Below, piece by piece: positions 34,065 to 43,336 of a DNA stretch of 64,000 nt (the first letter of the stretch is position 1; each line of letters starts with the position of its first letter). The stretch lies in assembly GCA_023664325.1 (NCBI GenBank), contig JAMPFS010000004.1:1-64000 (forward strand), in the 5' to 3' direction. Below the pieces are notes generated by a model. That model was not told the DNA's origin. It made no database searches and saw only the letters and a list, made by a program, of their open reading frames with translations. Made by a program: the position numbers and the translations under genes. This DNA comes from Clostridium sp. (GTDB lineage Bacteria; Bacillota; Clostridia; Lachnospirales; Lachnospiraceae).

Positions 34065-34502
34065 ATGTTAGACAAATATTTATCAATGATTCGCAAAGAT
34101 ATACAGGCTGGTATGAAAAACCGATGTGGGTTGGATGAACTGAATAATCTGCTTATGTTAATTGGCTTTGTTTTTGTTGTCGCTGCATTATTTACTCAAA
34201 AGTGGATCTTGACATTGATAGGGGCTTTATTTATTGTTCTTTGCTATTTGCGTGTTTTTTCAAAAAATCTCGATAAGCGCAGAAATGAGAATGCAGTCTA
34301 TATGAAATATATGGGCAATGTGGTTCGCTTTGTGGAATACCTTTTGCTTTGCGTGAAAATGAAAGGAAAGAGTGTGCTGGATAAAGAGTATGCCTATTTT
34401 GTATGCAGCCAGTGCAAGCAGGTCATTCGTGTTCCCAAAGGAAAGAATAAAGTAAGTATCCGCTGCCCGAAATGCAGCCATACCTTTATCAAAACAACAT
34501 AA
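34065..34502 (+). CDS. Small membrane protein with C-terminal zinc ribbon
   Basis: A 145-residue protein with two hydrophobic segments close together (about 27-43 and 46-62), then a basic loop and a C-terminal zinc ribbon: CSQCKQVIRVPKGKNK followed by IRCPKCSHTFIKTT, giving CxxC-x16-CxxC (residues 114-136). The ribbon would face the cytosol if the hairpin spans the membrane. No functional family is recognised. It is inserted between hemW and hrcA, two genes that are neighbours in B. subtilis, and comes just before the heat-shock promoter, so it ends the lepA-hemW unit. Confidence 0.75.
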   Translation: MLDKYLSMIRKDIQAGMKNRCGLDELNNLLMLIGFVFVVAALFTQKWILTLIGALFIVLCYLRVFSKNLDKRRNENAVYMKYMGNVVRFVEYLLLCVKMKGKSVLDKEYAYFVCSQCKQVIRVPKGKNKVSIRCPKCSHTFIKTT

Positions 34503-34540
34503 GCCGGAAAGACAAAAGTCCAAAAATCACACATTTCTTC

Positions 34541-34569
34541 TTGACAAATAATAGTCTCAGTGGTACTCT
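34541..34569 (+). promoter_or_regulatory. hrcA operon promoter
   Basis: Consensus TTGACA (34541-34546), 17 bases, TACTCT (34564-34569), just upstream of the CIRCE operator. The -10 is weak by consensus, but placement relative to CIRCE is as expected. Confidence 0.65.
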
Positions 34570-34580
34570 ATACAAAGATG

Positions 34581-34607
34581 TTAGCACTCGGATATATTGA
34601 GTGCTAA
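34581..34607 (+). promoter_or_regulatory. CIRCE operator
   Basis: Perfect TTAGCACTC (34581-34589), nine-base spacer, GAGTGCTAA (34599-34607). This is the HrcA-binding site of Gram-positive heat-shock operons and overlaps the start of the transcript of hrcA-grpE-dnaK-dnaJ. No second copy was seen inside the operon. Confidence 0.98.
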
Positions 34608-34635
34608 TAACTGAATAGAGAAAGGAGTCTGGTAC

Positions 34636-35664
34636 ATGGAGCTAGATGAACGAAAGCTTAAGATTTTGAAGGCAATCATTTCCAATTACTTAGAAACCGG
34701 AGAGCCGGTAGGGTCGAGAACTATCTCCAAGTATACGGATTTGAATCTGAGTTCAGCTACGATTCGGAATGAAATGGCGGATTTAGAGGAGCTTGGGTAC
34801 ATTATGCAGCCCCATACTTCGGCTGGCAGAATCCCGACAGATGCCGGGTATCGGTTATATGTTGACCGCCTGATGGCAGAGAAAGATGTTGAGATGGAGG
34901 AGATGAAGACCAGACTGCTTGACAGAGTCGATAAGATGGAGAACATGTTAAAGCAGGTGGCGAGGGTGCTTGCCTATAATACGAATTATGCAACCCTGGT
35001 ATCTGCGCCACAGTATCAAAACATCAAACTGAAATTTATTCAGCTTTCACAGGTGGACGAGGGGCAGTTGCTGGCAGTCATTGTGGTGGATGGCAATGTA
35101 ATTAAGAACAAACTCATGAGCGTGGCAAGACCGCTGGCAAATGACGAAGTATTGAAACTGAATGTATTGCTGAATACTTTTTTGCAGGGAGCTTCGCTTA
35201 CGGACATCAATCTTGAGATGATTCAGACGATCAAGGCGCAGGCCGGTGAATTTGCGGATGTCATGGAGAGTATTTTTCAGGGGATTGCAGAAGCGATTCA
35301 TGAAGCGGATGAGGTGGAAATCTATACAAGCGGCACAACGAATATGTTAAAATATCCGGAACTTGGCAGTATTGAACAGACAACAAAGCTTTTGGAAGCA
35401 TTAGAGGATCGGCAGGGATTAAATGAGTTGATTGATGAAGCCATGAGTGATGAAAGCCACGGAATCCAGGTCTATATCGGCGAAGAATCACCGGTTTCCA
35501 ATATGAAAGACTGTAGTATTGTAACCGCAACATATGAATTGGCGGAAGGCGGAAAAGGAACCATTGGCATTATTGGCCCCAAACGCATGGATTATAAAAA
35601 AGTTGTCAGCACCCTGAAAAATCTTACGGGTGAATTAGATACTATATTTAAGAAGAAAGAATAG
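34636..35664 (+). CDS. hrcA: Heat-inducible transcription repressor HrcA
   Basis: The 342-residue repressor of class I heat-shock genes. The N-terminal winged helix is clear (RKLKILKAIISNYLETGEPVGS, split, SSATIRNEMADLEELGYI, PHTSAGRIPTDAGYRLYVD), followed by the GAF-like domain and the C-terminal DCSIVTATYELAEGGKGTIG, IIGPKRMDY ending. It binds the CIRCE element directly upstream and needs GroEL to stay active, so it couples its own operon to chaperone load. AAAGGAG precedes the ATG. Confidence 0.97.
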   Translation: MELDERKLKILKAIISNYLETGEPVGSRTISKYTDLNLSSATIRNEMADLEELGYIMQPHTSAGRIPTDAGYRLYVDRLMAEKDVEMEEMKTRLLDRVDKMENMLKQVARVLAYNTNYATLVSAPQYQNIKLKFIQLSQVDEGQLLAVIVVDGNVIKNKLMSVARPLANDEVLKLNVLLNTFLQGASLTDINLEMIQTIKAQAGEFADVMESIFQGIAEAIHEADEVEIYTSGTTNMLKYPELGSIEQTTKLLEALEDRQGLNELIDEAMSDESHGIQVYIGEESPVSNMKDCSIVTATYELAEGGKGTIGIIGPKRMDYKKVVSTLKNLTGELDTIFKKKE

Positions 35665-35674
35665 AGGTGTCAGA

Positions 35675-36364
35675 GTGGAAGAAAAGAAAAAACAGGATCC
35701 AGGTAAGAAAAAGCAATCTTCTAAGAAGTCAAACACAAGGGCAGAAAAGCCTGCTGCCAAAGAAATGGCAAAGGAAACGGTCGAAGAGGTTGCTGTTACG
35801 TCCACTGAAGAGACAGAAGTAGAGGCAAAAGAGGTTTCAGAGGATACAGGAAGCAAGCCGCCTGCAAAGGGGAAGAAAGGCGCCAGAAGATCCGGAGGCA
35901 ATAATAAGGCTTTGGAGCTGGAGATCCAAAAACAGAAAGAACTTACAGATGAGGCAAATGATAAGTATAAACGCCTTTTGGCTGAGTTTGAAAATGCCCG
36001 CAACCGCAATGAGAAGGAATCGAAGAGAATGTATGACATTGGCGCAAAGGAAGTATTGGAAAAACTCCTGCCGGTGGTTGATAATTTTGAAAGGGCATTA
36101 CAGATGGTTCCGGAAGAAGATAAGGAGCGTGGCTTTGAACAGGGCGTTGACAAGATTTACAGGCAATTGATGGTTGCTTTTGAAGAAATTGGCGTGGCGC
36201 CTATGAACGCAGAGGGAACGGAATTTAATCCGGATCTTCACAATGCAGTGATGCATGTGGAGGATGAAGCGTTTGGAGAGAATGTCGTTATGGAAGAGCT
36301 GCAAAAAGGCTATATGTATAAAGAAGAGGTACTTCGCCATAGCATGGTTAAAGTAGCAAATTAA
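35675..36364 (+). CDS. grpE: Nucleotide exchange factor GrpE
   Basis: Releases ADP from DnaK. The 229-residue protein is longer than many GrpEs because of a charged, low-complexity N-terminus of about 75 residues rich in Lys, Glu, Ala and Thr. The coiled coil follows (LELEIQKQKELTDEANDKYKR, split at about residue 88) with RLLAEFENARNRNEKE and the C-terminal beta-wing (EFNPDLHNAVMHVED, LQKGYMYKEEVLRHSMVKV). It starts with GTG 35675, eight bases after an AGAGGTG site and ten bases after hrcA. Confidence 0.95.
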   Translation: MEEKKKQDPGKKKQSSKKSNTRAEKPAAKEMAKETVEEVAVTSTEETEVEAKEVSEDTGSKPPAKGKKGARRSGGNNKALELEIQKQKELTDEANDKYKRLLAEFENARNRNEKESKRMYDIGAKEVLEKLLPVVDNFERALQMVPEEDKERGFEQGVDKIYRQLMVAFEEIGVAPMNAEGTEFNPDLHNAVMHVEDEAFGENVVMEELQKGYMYKEEVLRHSMVKVAN

Positions 36365-36405
36365 TAATTAAAATATCATAATAGAAGTTTTAGGAGGACA
36401 AAATC

Positions 36406-38256
36406 ATGGGAAAAATTATTGGTATTGATTTAGGAACAACAAATTCATGTGTGGCTGTTATGGAAGGTGGTAAGCCGGTTGTTATTAACAATGCAGAGGG
36501 CGCAAGAACAACTCCTTCGGTTGTGGCGTTTACGAAGACTGGTGAGCGTGTGGTTGGCGAACCTGCAAAGCGTCAGGCTGTAACGAATGCAGATAAGACC
36601 ATTTCTTCTATAAAGAGGCATATGGGATCTGATTATAAAGTAAAGATTGATGATAAAGAGTTTTCACCACAGCAGATATCCGCTATGGTGCTTCAGAAGT
36701 TAAAAGCAGATGCGGAGAGTTACTTAGGTGAGAAGGTGGCAGAAGCCGTTATTACCGTTCCGGCTTATTTCTCAGATTCGCAGAGACAGGCGACAAAGGA
36801 TGCAGGGCGTATTGCAGGCTTGGATGTAAAGCGTATTATTAACGAGCCTACAGCAGCAGCACTCTCTTATGGTCTTGACAATGAGAATGAGCAGAAGATT
36901 ATGGTTTATGACTTGGGTGGTGGTACATTTGATGTATCCATTATCGAGATCGGTGATGGCGTCATTGAAGTTTTGGCAACTGCCGGTGATAATCAGCTTG
37001 GTGGTGATGATTTCGATAATGTAATCACAAATTATATGCTGGATGAGTTTAAAAAACAGGAAGGCGTTGATTTATCTTCTGATAAGATGGCAATGCAGAG
37101 ATTAAAGGAAGCGGCTGAAAAAGCGAAGAAAGAGCTTTCTTCTTCTACAACAACAAATATTAACCTTCCGTTTATCACTGCAACCGCAGATGGTCCGAAG
37201 CATTTTGATATGAACTTATCCCGCGCAAAATTCGACGAGCTGACATCAGGTTTAGTAGATCGTACTGCAACGCCGGTTCAGACTGCATTGAAGGATGCCG
37301 GCCTTACTGCTTCTGAACTTGACAAGGTATTGTTAGTTGGTGGTTCTACACGTATTATTGCTGTACAGGAGAAAGTGAAACAGTTGACCGGTAAGGAGCC
37401 ATTCAAGGGTATCAATCCGGATGAATGTGTTGCAATTGGCGCTTCTATTCAGGGTGGTAAGCTTGCCGGTGATGCCGGTGCCGGTGAAATTTTACTTTTG
37501 GATGTAACACCGTTGTCACTTTCCATTGAGACGATGGGTGGTGTTGCTACAAGACTGATTGAGAGAAATACAACAATTCCTACCAAGAAGAGCCAGATTT
37601 TCTCAACGGCTCAGGACAATCAGGATGCAGTAGATATCAATATCTGTCAGGGTGAGAGACAGTTTGCAAGGGATAACAAGTCATTGGGACGTTTCCGTCT
37701 GGATGGTATTGCGCCGGCAAGACGTGGCGTGCCACAGATTGAAGTTACATTCGATATTGATGCAAATGGTATCGTTAATGTGTCTGCGAAGGATTTAGGG
37801 ACCGGAAGGGAGCAGCATATCACAATTACTGCCGGATCGAATATGTCAGATGATGATATTGATAAGGCTATCAAAGAAGCGGCTGAGTATGAAGCGCAGG
37901 ATAAGAAGAGAAAGGATGCTATTGAGGCAAGAAATGATGCTGATGCAATGGTATTCCAGACAGAGAAAGCATTACAGGATGTCGGTGATAAACTGCCTGC
38001 CGAGGATAAGACAAAGGTTGAGGCTGATCTGGCAGCATTGAAGAGCCTGGTAGAAAGCACAGATCCTGAAAACATGAGTGACTATGATGTTGAGCAGTTA
38101 AAGAATTCTAAGGAAACCTTGATGACAAGCGCACAGAATTTATTTGCAAAGTTATATGAGCAAAATGGTCCTGGCGCAAATGCAGGAACAGGCGCAACCG
38201 GTCCTGCTGATTACTCAGAGGGTGATGTGGTAGACGGAGACTACACGGAAATCTAA
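36406..38256 (+). CDS. dnaK: Molecular chaperone DnaK
   Basis: Hsp70 of 616 residues with the usual phosphate-binding motifs GIDLGTTNSCVAV (5-17), IVYDLGGGTFDVS-type MVYDLGGGTFDVSI near 167, and VLLVGGSTRI near 305. The substrate-binding domain has LLDVTPLSLSIETMGG near 366 and a helical lid. The C-terminal tail is Gly/Ala-rich and ends in DGDYTEI. An N-terminal deletion of about 24 residues in the ATPase domain, typical of Gram-positive DnaK, fits the observed length. AGGAGGAC precedes the ATG. Codon use appears more biased toward preferred codons than in neighbours, as expected for an abundant protein. Confidence 0.98.
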   Translation: MGKIIGIDLGTTNSCVAVMEGGKPVVINNAEGARTTPSVVAFTKTGERVVGEPAKRQAVTNADKTISSIKRHMGSDYKVKIDDKEFSPQQISAMVLQKLKADAESYLGEKVAEAVITVPAYFSDSQRQATKDAGRIAGLDVKRIINEPTAAALSYGLDNENEQKIMVYDLGGGTFDVSIIEIGDGVIEVLATAGDNQLGGDDFDNVITNYMLDEFKKQEGVDLSSDKMAMQRLKEAAEKAKKELSSSTTTNINLPFITATADGPKHFDMNLSRAKFDELTSGLVDRTATPVQTALKDAGLTASELDKVLLVGGSTRIIAVQEKVKQLTGKEPFKGINPDECVAIGASIQGGKLAGDAGAGEILLLDVTPLSLSIETMGGVATRLIERNTTIPTKKSQIFSTAQDNQDAVDINICQGERQFARDNKSLGRFRLDGIAPARRGVPQIEVTFDIDANGIVNVSAKDLGTGREQHITITAGSNMSDDDIDKAIKEAAEYEAQDKKRKDAIEARNDADAMVFQTEKALQDVGDKLPAEDKTKVEADLAALKSLVESTDPENMSDYDVEQLKNSKETLMTSAQNLFAKLYEQNGPGANAGTGATGPADYSEGDVVDGDYTEI

Positions 38257-38339
38257 CAGGAACAAAGCAGTGGTTGAATATGAGTTTCTGCGGCTGGTGC
38301 GGTCTGGCCGTGGATACTCCTTGTGATAAGGTGGAAAAA

Positions 38340-39509
38340 ATGGCGGAGACGAAGAGAGATTATTATGAGGTTCTTGGCGTTGCCAAGAATGCAAGTGATG
38401 CTGAACTTAAGAAGGCATACAGGCAGGTTGCAAAAAAGTATCATCCGGATATGAATCCGGGGGATGCAGAAGCAGAAGCAAAGTTTAAGGAGGCTTCTGA
38501 AGCATATAAAGTGTTAAGTGATCCGGATTTGAGAGCCAGATATGATCAGTTTGGTCATGCTGCCTTTGATCCAAACGGAGGCGGCGCAGGCGGCGGCTTT
38601 GGCGGATTTGAATTTGATATGGGCAGCATGGGCGATATTTTTGGCGATATTTTTGGCGATATGTTTGGCGGCACAAGAACCCGTCAGTCAAATGGCCCAA
38701 TGAAGGGCGCAAATATCAAAACATCTGTCCGGGTGAAATTTGATGAGGCTGTATTTGGCTGTCAGAAAGAGTTAGAACTTCCGCTGAAGGACGAGTGCGT
38801 GGTTTGTCACGGAACCGGTTCCCAGCCGGGTCATGATCCTGAGACCTGTGGGAAATGTAATGGAAAAGGTCAGGTTGTATTTACGCAGCAGTCTTTGTTC
38901 GGGGTAGTGCGTAACGTGCAGACTTGTCCGGAGTGTTCCGGTACAGGCAAGGTGATTAAATTTAAGTGTAACCAGTGTTCCGGCACCGGTTATGTAAAGA
39001 GCAAGAAGAAGATTCAGGTTGTTGTTCCTGCCGGAATTGATAACGGACAGAGTATCCGTATCCGTGAAAAAGGAGAACCGGGAACGAATGGCGGTGGAAG
39101 AGGTGACTTACTGGTGACTGTATTGGTTGACAGACATCCGCAATTCCAGCGTCAGGAATATGATCTGTTTTCAACCGAACCGATTACCTTTACCCAGGCG
39201 GCGCTTGGCGGTACGATCAGTATCAACACCATTGACGGTCCAATGGATTATGAGGTGAAAGCAGGCACCCAGACAGATACAAAGATTAAGTTAAAAGGAA
39301 AAGGCGTTCCGACGCTTCGAAATAAGAGTGTCCGCGGCGATCACTATGTTACGTTAGTGGTTCAGGTTCCGGATAAACTGACGGAGGAGCAGAAGTCAAT
39401 TCTGAACAATTTTGATGAGGCAACGACTACCGCAAGACGTTCTACAGATTCTTCCGGTGATTTCAGTTTTGGCGGTCATAAGAAAAAGGGATTTGGTAAG
39501 AAAAAATAA
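38340..39509 (+). CDS. dnaJ: Molecular chaperone DnaJ
   Basis: Hsp40 partner of DnaK, 389 residues. The J domain (DYYEVLGVAKNASDAELKKAY, split; HPD in KYHPDMNPGD) is followed by a Gly/Phe-rich linker (GGAGGGFGGFEF, with the near-repeat DIFGDIFGDMFGG). The zinc-binding domain has four CxxCxGxG motifs (CVVCHGTG, CGKCNGKG, CPECSGTG, CNQCSGTG), then the C-terminal client-binding domains. It is thus a class A DnaJ. ATG 38340 with AAGGTGG is the natural start; an in-frame ATG at 38274 would add 22 unrelated residues. Confidence 0.97.
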   Translation: MAETKRDYYEVLGVAKNASDAELKKAYRQVAKKYHPDMNPGDAEAEAKFKEASEAYKVLSDPDLRARYDQFGHAAFDPNGGGAGGGFGGFEFDMGSMGDIFGDIFGDMFGGTRTRQSNGPMKGANIKTSVRVKFDEAVFGCQKELELPLKDECVVCHGTGSQPGHDPETCGKCNGKGQVVFTQQSLFGVVRNVQTCPECSGTGKVIKFKCNQCSGTGYVKSKKKIQVVVPAGIDNGQSIRIREKGEPGTNGGGRGDLLVTVLVDRHPQFQRQEYDLFSTEPITFTQAALGGTISINTIDGPMDYEVKAGTQTDTKIKLKGKGVPTLRNKSVRGDHYVTLVVQVPDKLTEEQKSILNNFDEATTTARRSTDSSGDFSFGGHKKKGFGKKK

Positions 39510-39537
39510 AGTTTCAGACAAATAGTCCAAGTGGCAG

Positions 39538-39577
39538 GGTATCAGAATATCAATATGCAGATTGATATTTTGATACC
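39538..39577 (+). terminator. Terminator-like hairpin after dnaJ
   Basis: GGTATCAGAATATCAAT (39538-39554) pairs with ATTGATATTTTGATACC (39561-39577), a 17-bp stem with one G-T pair and a 6-base loop. The T-rich stretch after it (TTGTTGTTTG) is imperfect. It most likely ends the heat-shock operon. Confidence 0.75.
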
Positions 39578-39688
39578 TTGTTGTTTGTATTTTAAGATAT
39601 AGTGTGTTATGATGTACAAAGTGTCTGTTATGGGTTTTCATACATTTGAAATAGCATGTGTTTAGGAAGAATAGAAGGAAAAATAGAT

Positions 39689-40648
39689 ATGAAATGGAAA
39701 AAAGTCACAGTTGAGACGACAACGGAAGCAACGGATATGTTAAGCTTTCTTTTGGATGAAAAAGGCGTAGAGGGAATTGAAATTGAAGATAAAGTGCCAT
39801 TGTCAGAGGAAGATAAGAAGGCAATGTTTATTGATATCCTGCCGGAACTTCCACCGGATGATGGCGTAGCTTTGGTATCCTGCTATGTAGAGGAGTATGA
39901 GGACATTGACGGATTGAAGGAATATATCAGGCAGGAGCTTCATGACATGTCTGCCTATATGGATGTGGGAAGCGGTTTGATTACGGTTGGCGAAACAGAG
40001 GATAAGGATTGGATGAATAACTGGAAAGAATTCTTTCATCCGTTCCGCTTAGAAGGGAATATCGTCATTCAGCCTACATGGACAGAGCAATATGAGGTGG
40101 AAAAAGACGATATCGTGATTCATATTGACCCGGGAACTGCATTTGGAACGGGATCCCATGAGACAACAAAGCTGTGTATCGCTAATTTGAAAAAATATAT
40201 AAGAAAAGACGGATTAAGTGAGGTCTTAGATGCCGGCTGCGGCAGTGGAATACTCTCGATTATTGCCATGAAGCTCGGAGCAAAACGGGTATATGGGATT
40301 GATATTGATGAACTGGCAGTAAAGGCAAGCATGGAGAACCTGGCACTGAATCAGATACCCGGGGATGCGTATCAGATTGTCAAAGGGGATGTGATTGGTG
40401 ATAGGGAATTTGCAGAAAGCGTGGCAGAGATTGGGCAGTATGATATTGTGACAGCGAATATTTTAGCAGATGTGATTATTCCGTTATCCGGTGTGATCCG
40501 ACCGTTTATGAAGAAAGATGCAGTGTTTATCACTTCCGGTATCATTGATATGAAGGAGGAAGCCGTGAAAGAAGCGCTGATTTACAATGGCTTTGAAATC
40601 GTGGATGTTAGCCGCATGGGTGAGTGGGTGTCAATTGTCGCAAAATAA
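39689..40648 (+). CDS. prmA: Ribosomal protein L11 methyltransferase
   Basis: Trimethylates ribosomal protein L11 using S-adenosylmethionine. The 319-residue protein has the N-terminal L11-binding part (MKWKKVTVETTTEATDMLS, then the linker) and the SAM domain with GTAFGTGSHETTKLC near 150, VLDAGCGSGILSI near 180-192, and the NPPF-equivalent TANILADVI near 252. Compared with the shortest PrmA proteins it has an insertion of about 25 residues near 50-75 that is common in Clostridia. The start at 39689 follows GAAGGAAA; a GTG at 39656 is less likely. Confidence 0.93.
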   Translation: MKWKKVTVETTTEATDMLSFLLDEKGVEGIEIEDKVPLSEEDKKAMFIDILPELPPDDGVALVSCYVEEYEDIDGLKEYIRQELHDMSAYMDVGSGLITVGETEDKDWMNNWKEFFHPFRLEGNIVIQPTWTEQYEVEKDDIVIHIDPGTAFGTGSHETTKLCIANLKKYIRKDGLSEVLDAGCGSGILSIIAMKLGAKRVYGIDIDELAVKASMENLALNQIPGDAYQIVKGDVIGDREFAESVAEIGQYDIVTANILADVIIPLSGVIRPFMKKDAVFITSGIIDMKEEAVKEALIYNGFEIVDVSRMGEWVSIVAK

Positions 40649-40663
40649 TAATTCTCTGCATGA

Positions 40664-43336
40664 GTGAGAAAGGATGTTAAGTATAATATGAAAGTCAAAG
40701 AGATGTTTCAAAAAAAAGGATGCTATGTATTTGTTTTCTTAGTGCCGTGGCTGCTGATTCTGATACACTCCCTGGTGAGGGATTCGTGGCTGACAGGGGA
40801 AGGCTGTATTCTGACAGGTGATGCGGGAAATATATATTACCAGATGTATGGGGAACTTTGGGAAAAAGTCCACAGCGGAAATTCCCTGATCTTCACATGG
40901 AATGCAGGGCTTGGAACCGATTTTTTAGTGAATCTGTTTGGTTATATGATGTCACCATTTACCCTGCTTATTTTGGTATTCCCCAAGAGTATGATTAGCA
41001 ATGTATTACAGTTTAGCATTGTTATGAAATGGTCACTGGCGGCAGTTACCATGCTGTATTATTTGCTGCATTCAAAATGCAATGAGTTAAAAGAGCGGAA
41101 GATGATTGTCAGTGTGGTATTGTCTTTGGCATATTGTTTAAGTAATGTTATGTTATCCGGGCTTTCCCATGTGACATGGCTGGATATTTTAGTGGTATTC
41201 CCCCTGCTGTTATTGTGGGAAGAAAAGATGCTGGAGGGAAAATGCTATAAACGATTTTTTGGGATTTTACTGTTTTGCATGATTTGCAGCTTACAGACAG
41301 CAGTGCCAATGGTTTTCTTTCTTTTCGTTTGGTATGGCATGTTATATAGCATGCAGGAAACAAAGGATAAGCGTTGTATCGTACGGTATATATACTGTGT
41401 TGTGGCAGCAGCTGTGACCTCTTTGGCAATTGTGGTACCAAGCCTCATGGCTGCCGAAGGGAATGGAGGTCTGTCTGACGGCAGGGAGTATTTGTCAAGT
41501 GTGAAGATGTCGATTGTGGATTTGGTACAGCGCTTTTTTGTTTTTGACAGTTTACTGGTTTCCCAGGCATCCGAGCCAATGTTATATTGTGGCGTTGTTA
41601 CGGCAGCAGTGGCGCTCATGTATGTATTTGTTCCGGTCAATAAAAAAGAAAAAATAACCGGGATTGTTTTGGCGGTACTGCTTTGCGCAGGATTTTGTTT
41701 GGGCGGCGTGGATTTCGTATGGCATGCAGGCGCGGCTGATATCGGCGTGGGGAATGGATATTCCTTTTTATTGATATTTTTGCTTGTGTTTATGGCATTA
41801 AAGGTACTGGTTCATTTAGAGCATATCCGAAAATGGCAAATTGTGACAGTGATGTTTATCTGCGTGGGGGCAGTTGCATTGGGATTTTGGAAAGCGGTTG
41901 TGCTGCTTGATTTCTATGTATATCTTGGCAGTATACTGTTGAGTGTGTTAATGCTTTTACTGCTGTTTTTCTTCTGTAGAAAAAGCATACAATATAAGAA
42001 CATTTTAATTGTATTTGCAGTATTGTGTTTCGGAGAACTTGCGGCAAATGCTTTTCTCCAATTGGAAGAGTATAATATGTATCCGATCGAAACATGTTAT
42101 TATCATGAACAGAGCGGGGCGCTGAAAAACAGCATGGATTTGGAAAAAGGACAGCGTGTTGCAAATGTACAGGTCACGCCGAATTATGGGATGGTTATGA
42201 ACCTTCCTGCCGTATCAGGGGAATTTCAAAATGTGGATAACGGCGTGCAGGCATTGTTTGGAAAATTGGGCATGGCGGTAACGGATCATATGTATTCTTA
42301 TTTTGGCGGTTCCCCGCTATTGAATATGATGTTTAATGTGAAATATGGCATGGCGCAGGGAGAACAGGCGTATAGTGATGTGCAAAAGAGAGGGGAAAAT
42401 AATGACTACATTTTGTATGAAATGGAACAAAAGTCCTCTCTTGGATATATGGTTCCCTCTGATGTGCTGCAGTGGGATTTCGAGCAGGGCAGCCCGTTTT
42501 TGGCGCAAAATGATTATGTGAAGCGGGTGGCTGGCGTGGATGGCATTTTTGAGATTATCATGCCGGATATTGCCTGCACATCTTCATTAGGCAGGGATCC
42601 GGAGAATGAGGGAAAAGTGCATGTGCATAGTGAGGATGAGGACGAGAATGAACATGATGCGTTTCATGGGGTCTATCGCAGGGAGGAACAGGTATTTGAT
42701 TATACCTACAGTAAAATGTATGATGGCGACTCGGTCAAGATGCAGTTTGTATCAGATGGCGTATCGGACTATTATGTTTATGTGGCTTCCGATGCAGAGG
42801 CTCATTTCGGGCTTGATTATGGGGAGGAGAATATCTATGCGGATCAAATCGAAAGCCGGCAGAAAACCCTCCATATCGGAGTCGTTGAGAAGGGAACCCA
42901 GATTACAGTTACAGCCAATGCGATTGCGGATTTGGATGCCGTAAAGGATATGGAAATTTTGCATCTTTCCTATCAGGTTGCTGCATTTAACCGGGAAAAT
43001 TACCAGAAGGCTTATGATAAATTGAGCAAACATTTATATACCGTAGACACGATGGAAGATACGGTGGTTAAGGGCAGCATTACGGCAGAGGAGTCCGGCA
43101 TTATGATGACGAACATTCCGGCGTTGGACGGTTTTACAGTCTATGTGGATGGCAGTCAGGCGGAATGTAAAAAAATTGCGGATGCGCTGATCGGTGTTCC
43201 GCTTGAAAAAGGAAAGCATGAGGTTACATTTATGTATGAAACCCCGGGAATCGTGCCGGGTTTCATCGGAACATGTTTTGGTATTTTACTGTTTGGCGGA
43301 TATTGCTTTTGGGAATATAGGCAGAAAAAGGGATGA
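40664..43336 (+). CDS. YfhO-family membrane protein (GT-C glycosyltransferase-like), first copy
   Basis: An 890-residue protein with an N-terminal membrane domain of about 12 helices (residues 20-470) and a large extracytoplasmic C-terminal domain closed by one last helix (about 865-883) and a basic tail. The first loop carries GDAGNIYYQMYGELWEKVHSGNSLIFTWNAGLGTDF (split), a hallmark of YfhO proteins: acidic residues plus an aromatic-rich segment placed like the catalytic loop of GT-C glycosyltransferases. YfhO of Bacillus and Listeria is required for sugar decoration of wall or lipoteichoic acids, taking sugars from a lipid carrier. The substrate here is unknown. The stop overlaps the next gene's ATG (ATGA). 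ATG 40688 is an alternative start. Confidence 0.85.
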   Translation: MRKDVKYNMKVKEMFQKKGCYVFVFLVPWLLILIHSLVRDSWLTGEGCILTGDAGNIYYQMYGELWEKVHSGNSLIFTWNAGLGTDFLVNLFGYMMSPFTLLILVFPKSMISNVLQFSIVMKWSLAAVTMLYYLLHSKCNELKERKMIVSVVLSLAYCLSNVMLSGLSHVTWLDILVVFPLLLLWEEKMLEGKCYKRFFGILLFCMICSLQTAVPMVFFLFVWYGMLYSMQETKDKRCIVRYIYCVVAAAVTSLAIVVPSLMAAEGNGGLSDGREYLSSVKMSIVDLVQRFFVFDSLLVSQASEPMLYCGVVTAAVALMYVFVPVNKKEKITGIVLAVLLCAGFCLGGVDFVWHAGAADIGVGNGYSFLLIFLLVFMALKVLVHLEHIRKWQIVTVMFICVGAVALGFWKAVVLLDFYVYLGSILLSVLMLLLLFFFCRKSIQYKNILIVFAVLCFGELAANAFLQLEEYNMYPIETCYYHEQSGALKNSMDLEKGQRVANVQVTPNYGMVMNLPAVSGEFQNVDNGVQALFGKLGMAVTDHMYSYFGGSPLLNMMFNVKYGMAQGEQAYSDVQKRGENNDYILYEMEQKSSLGYMVPSDVLQWDFEQGSPFLAQNDYVKRVAGVDGIFEIIMPDIACTSSLGRDPENEGKVHVHSEDEDENEHDAFHGVYRREEQVFDYTYSKMYDGDSVKMQFVSDGVSDYYVYVASDAEAHFGLDYGEENIYADQIESRQKTLHIGVVEKGTQITVTANAIADLDAVKDMEILHLSYQVAAFNRENYQKAYDKLSKHLYTVDTMEDTVVKGSITAEESGIMMTNIPALDGFTVYVDGSQAECKKIADALIGVPLEKGKHEVTFMYETPGIVPGFIGTCFGILLFGGYCFWEYRQKKG

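Noticed and set aside
35635..36153. 172-codon antisense frame opposite grpE
   Set aside because: It is a Ser/Phe-rich mirror of the Lys/Glu-rich GrpE N-terminus and has no ribosome binding site.
36365..36405. A second CIRCE element or promoter before dnaK
   Set aside because: The gap is 41 bases of AT-rich sequence with no TTAGCACTC arms; one CIRCE before hrcA appears to serve the operon.
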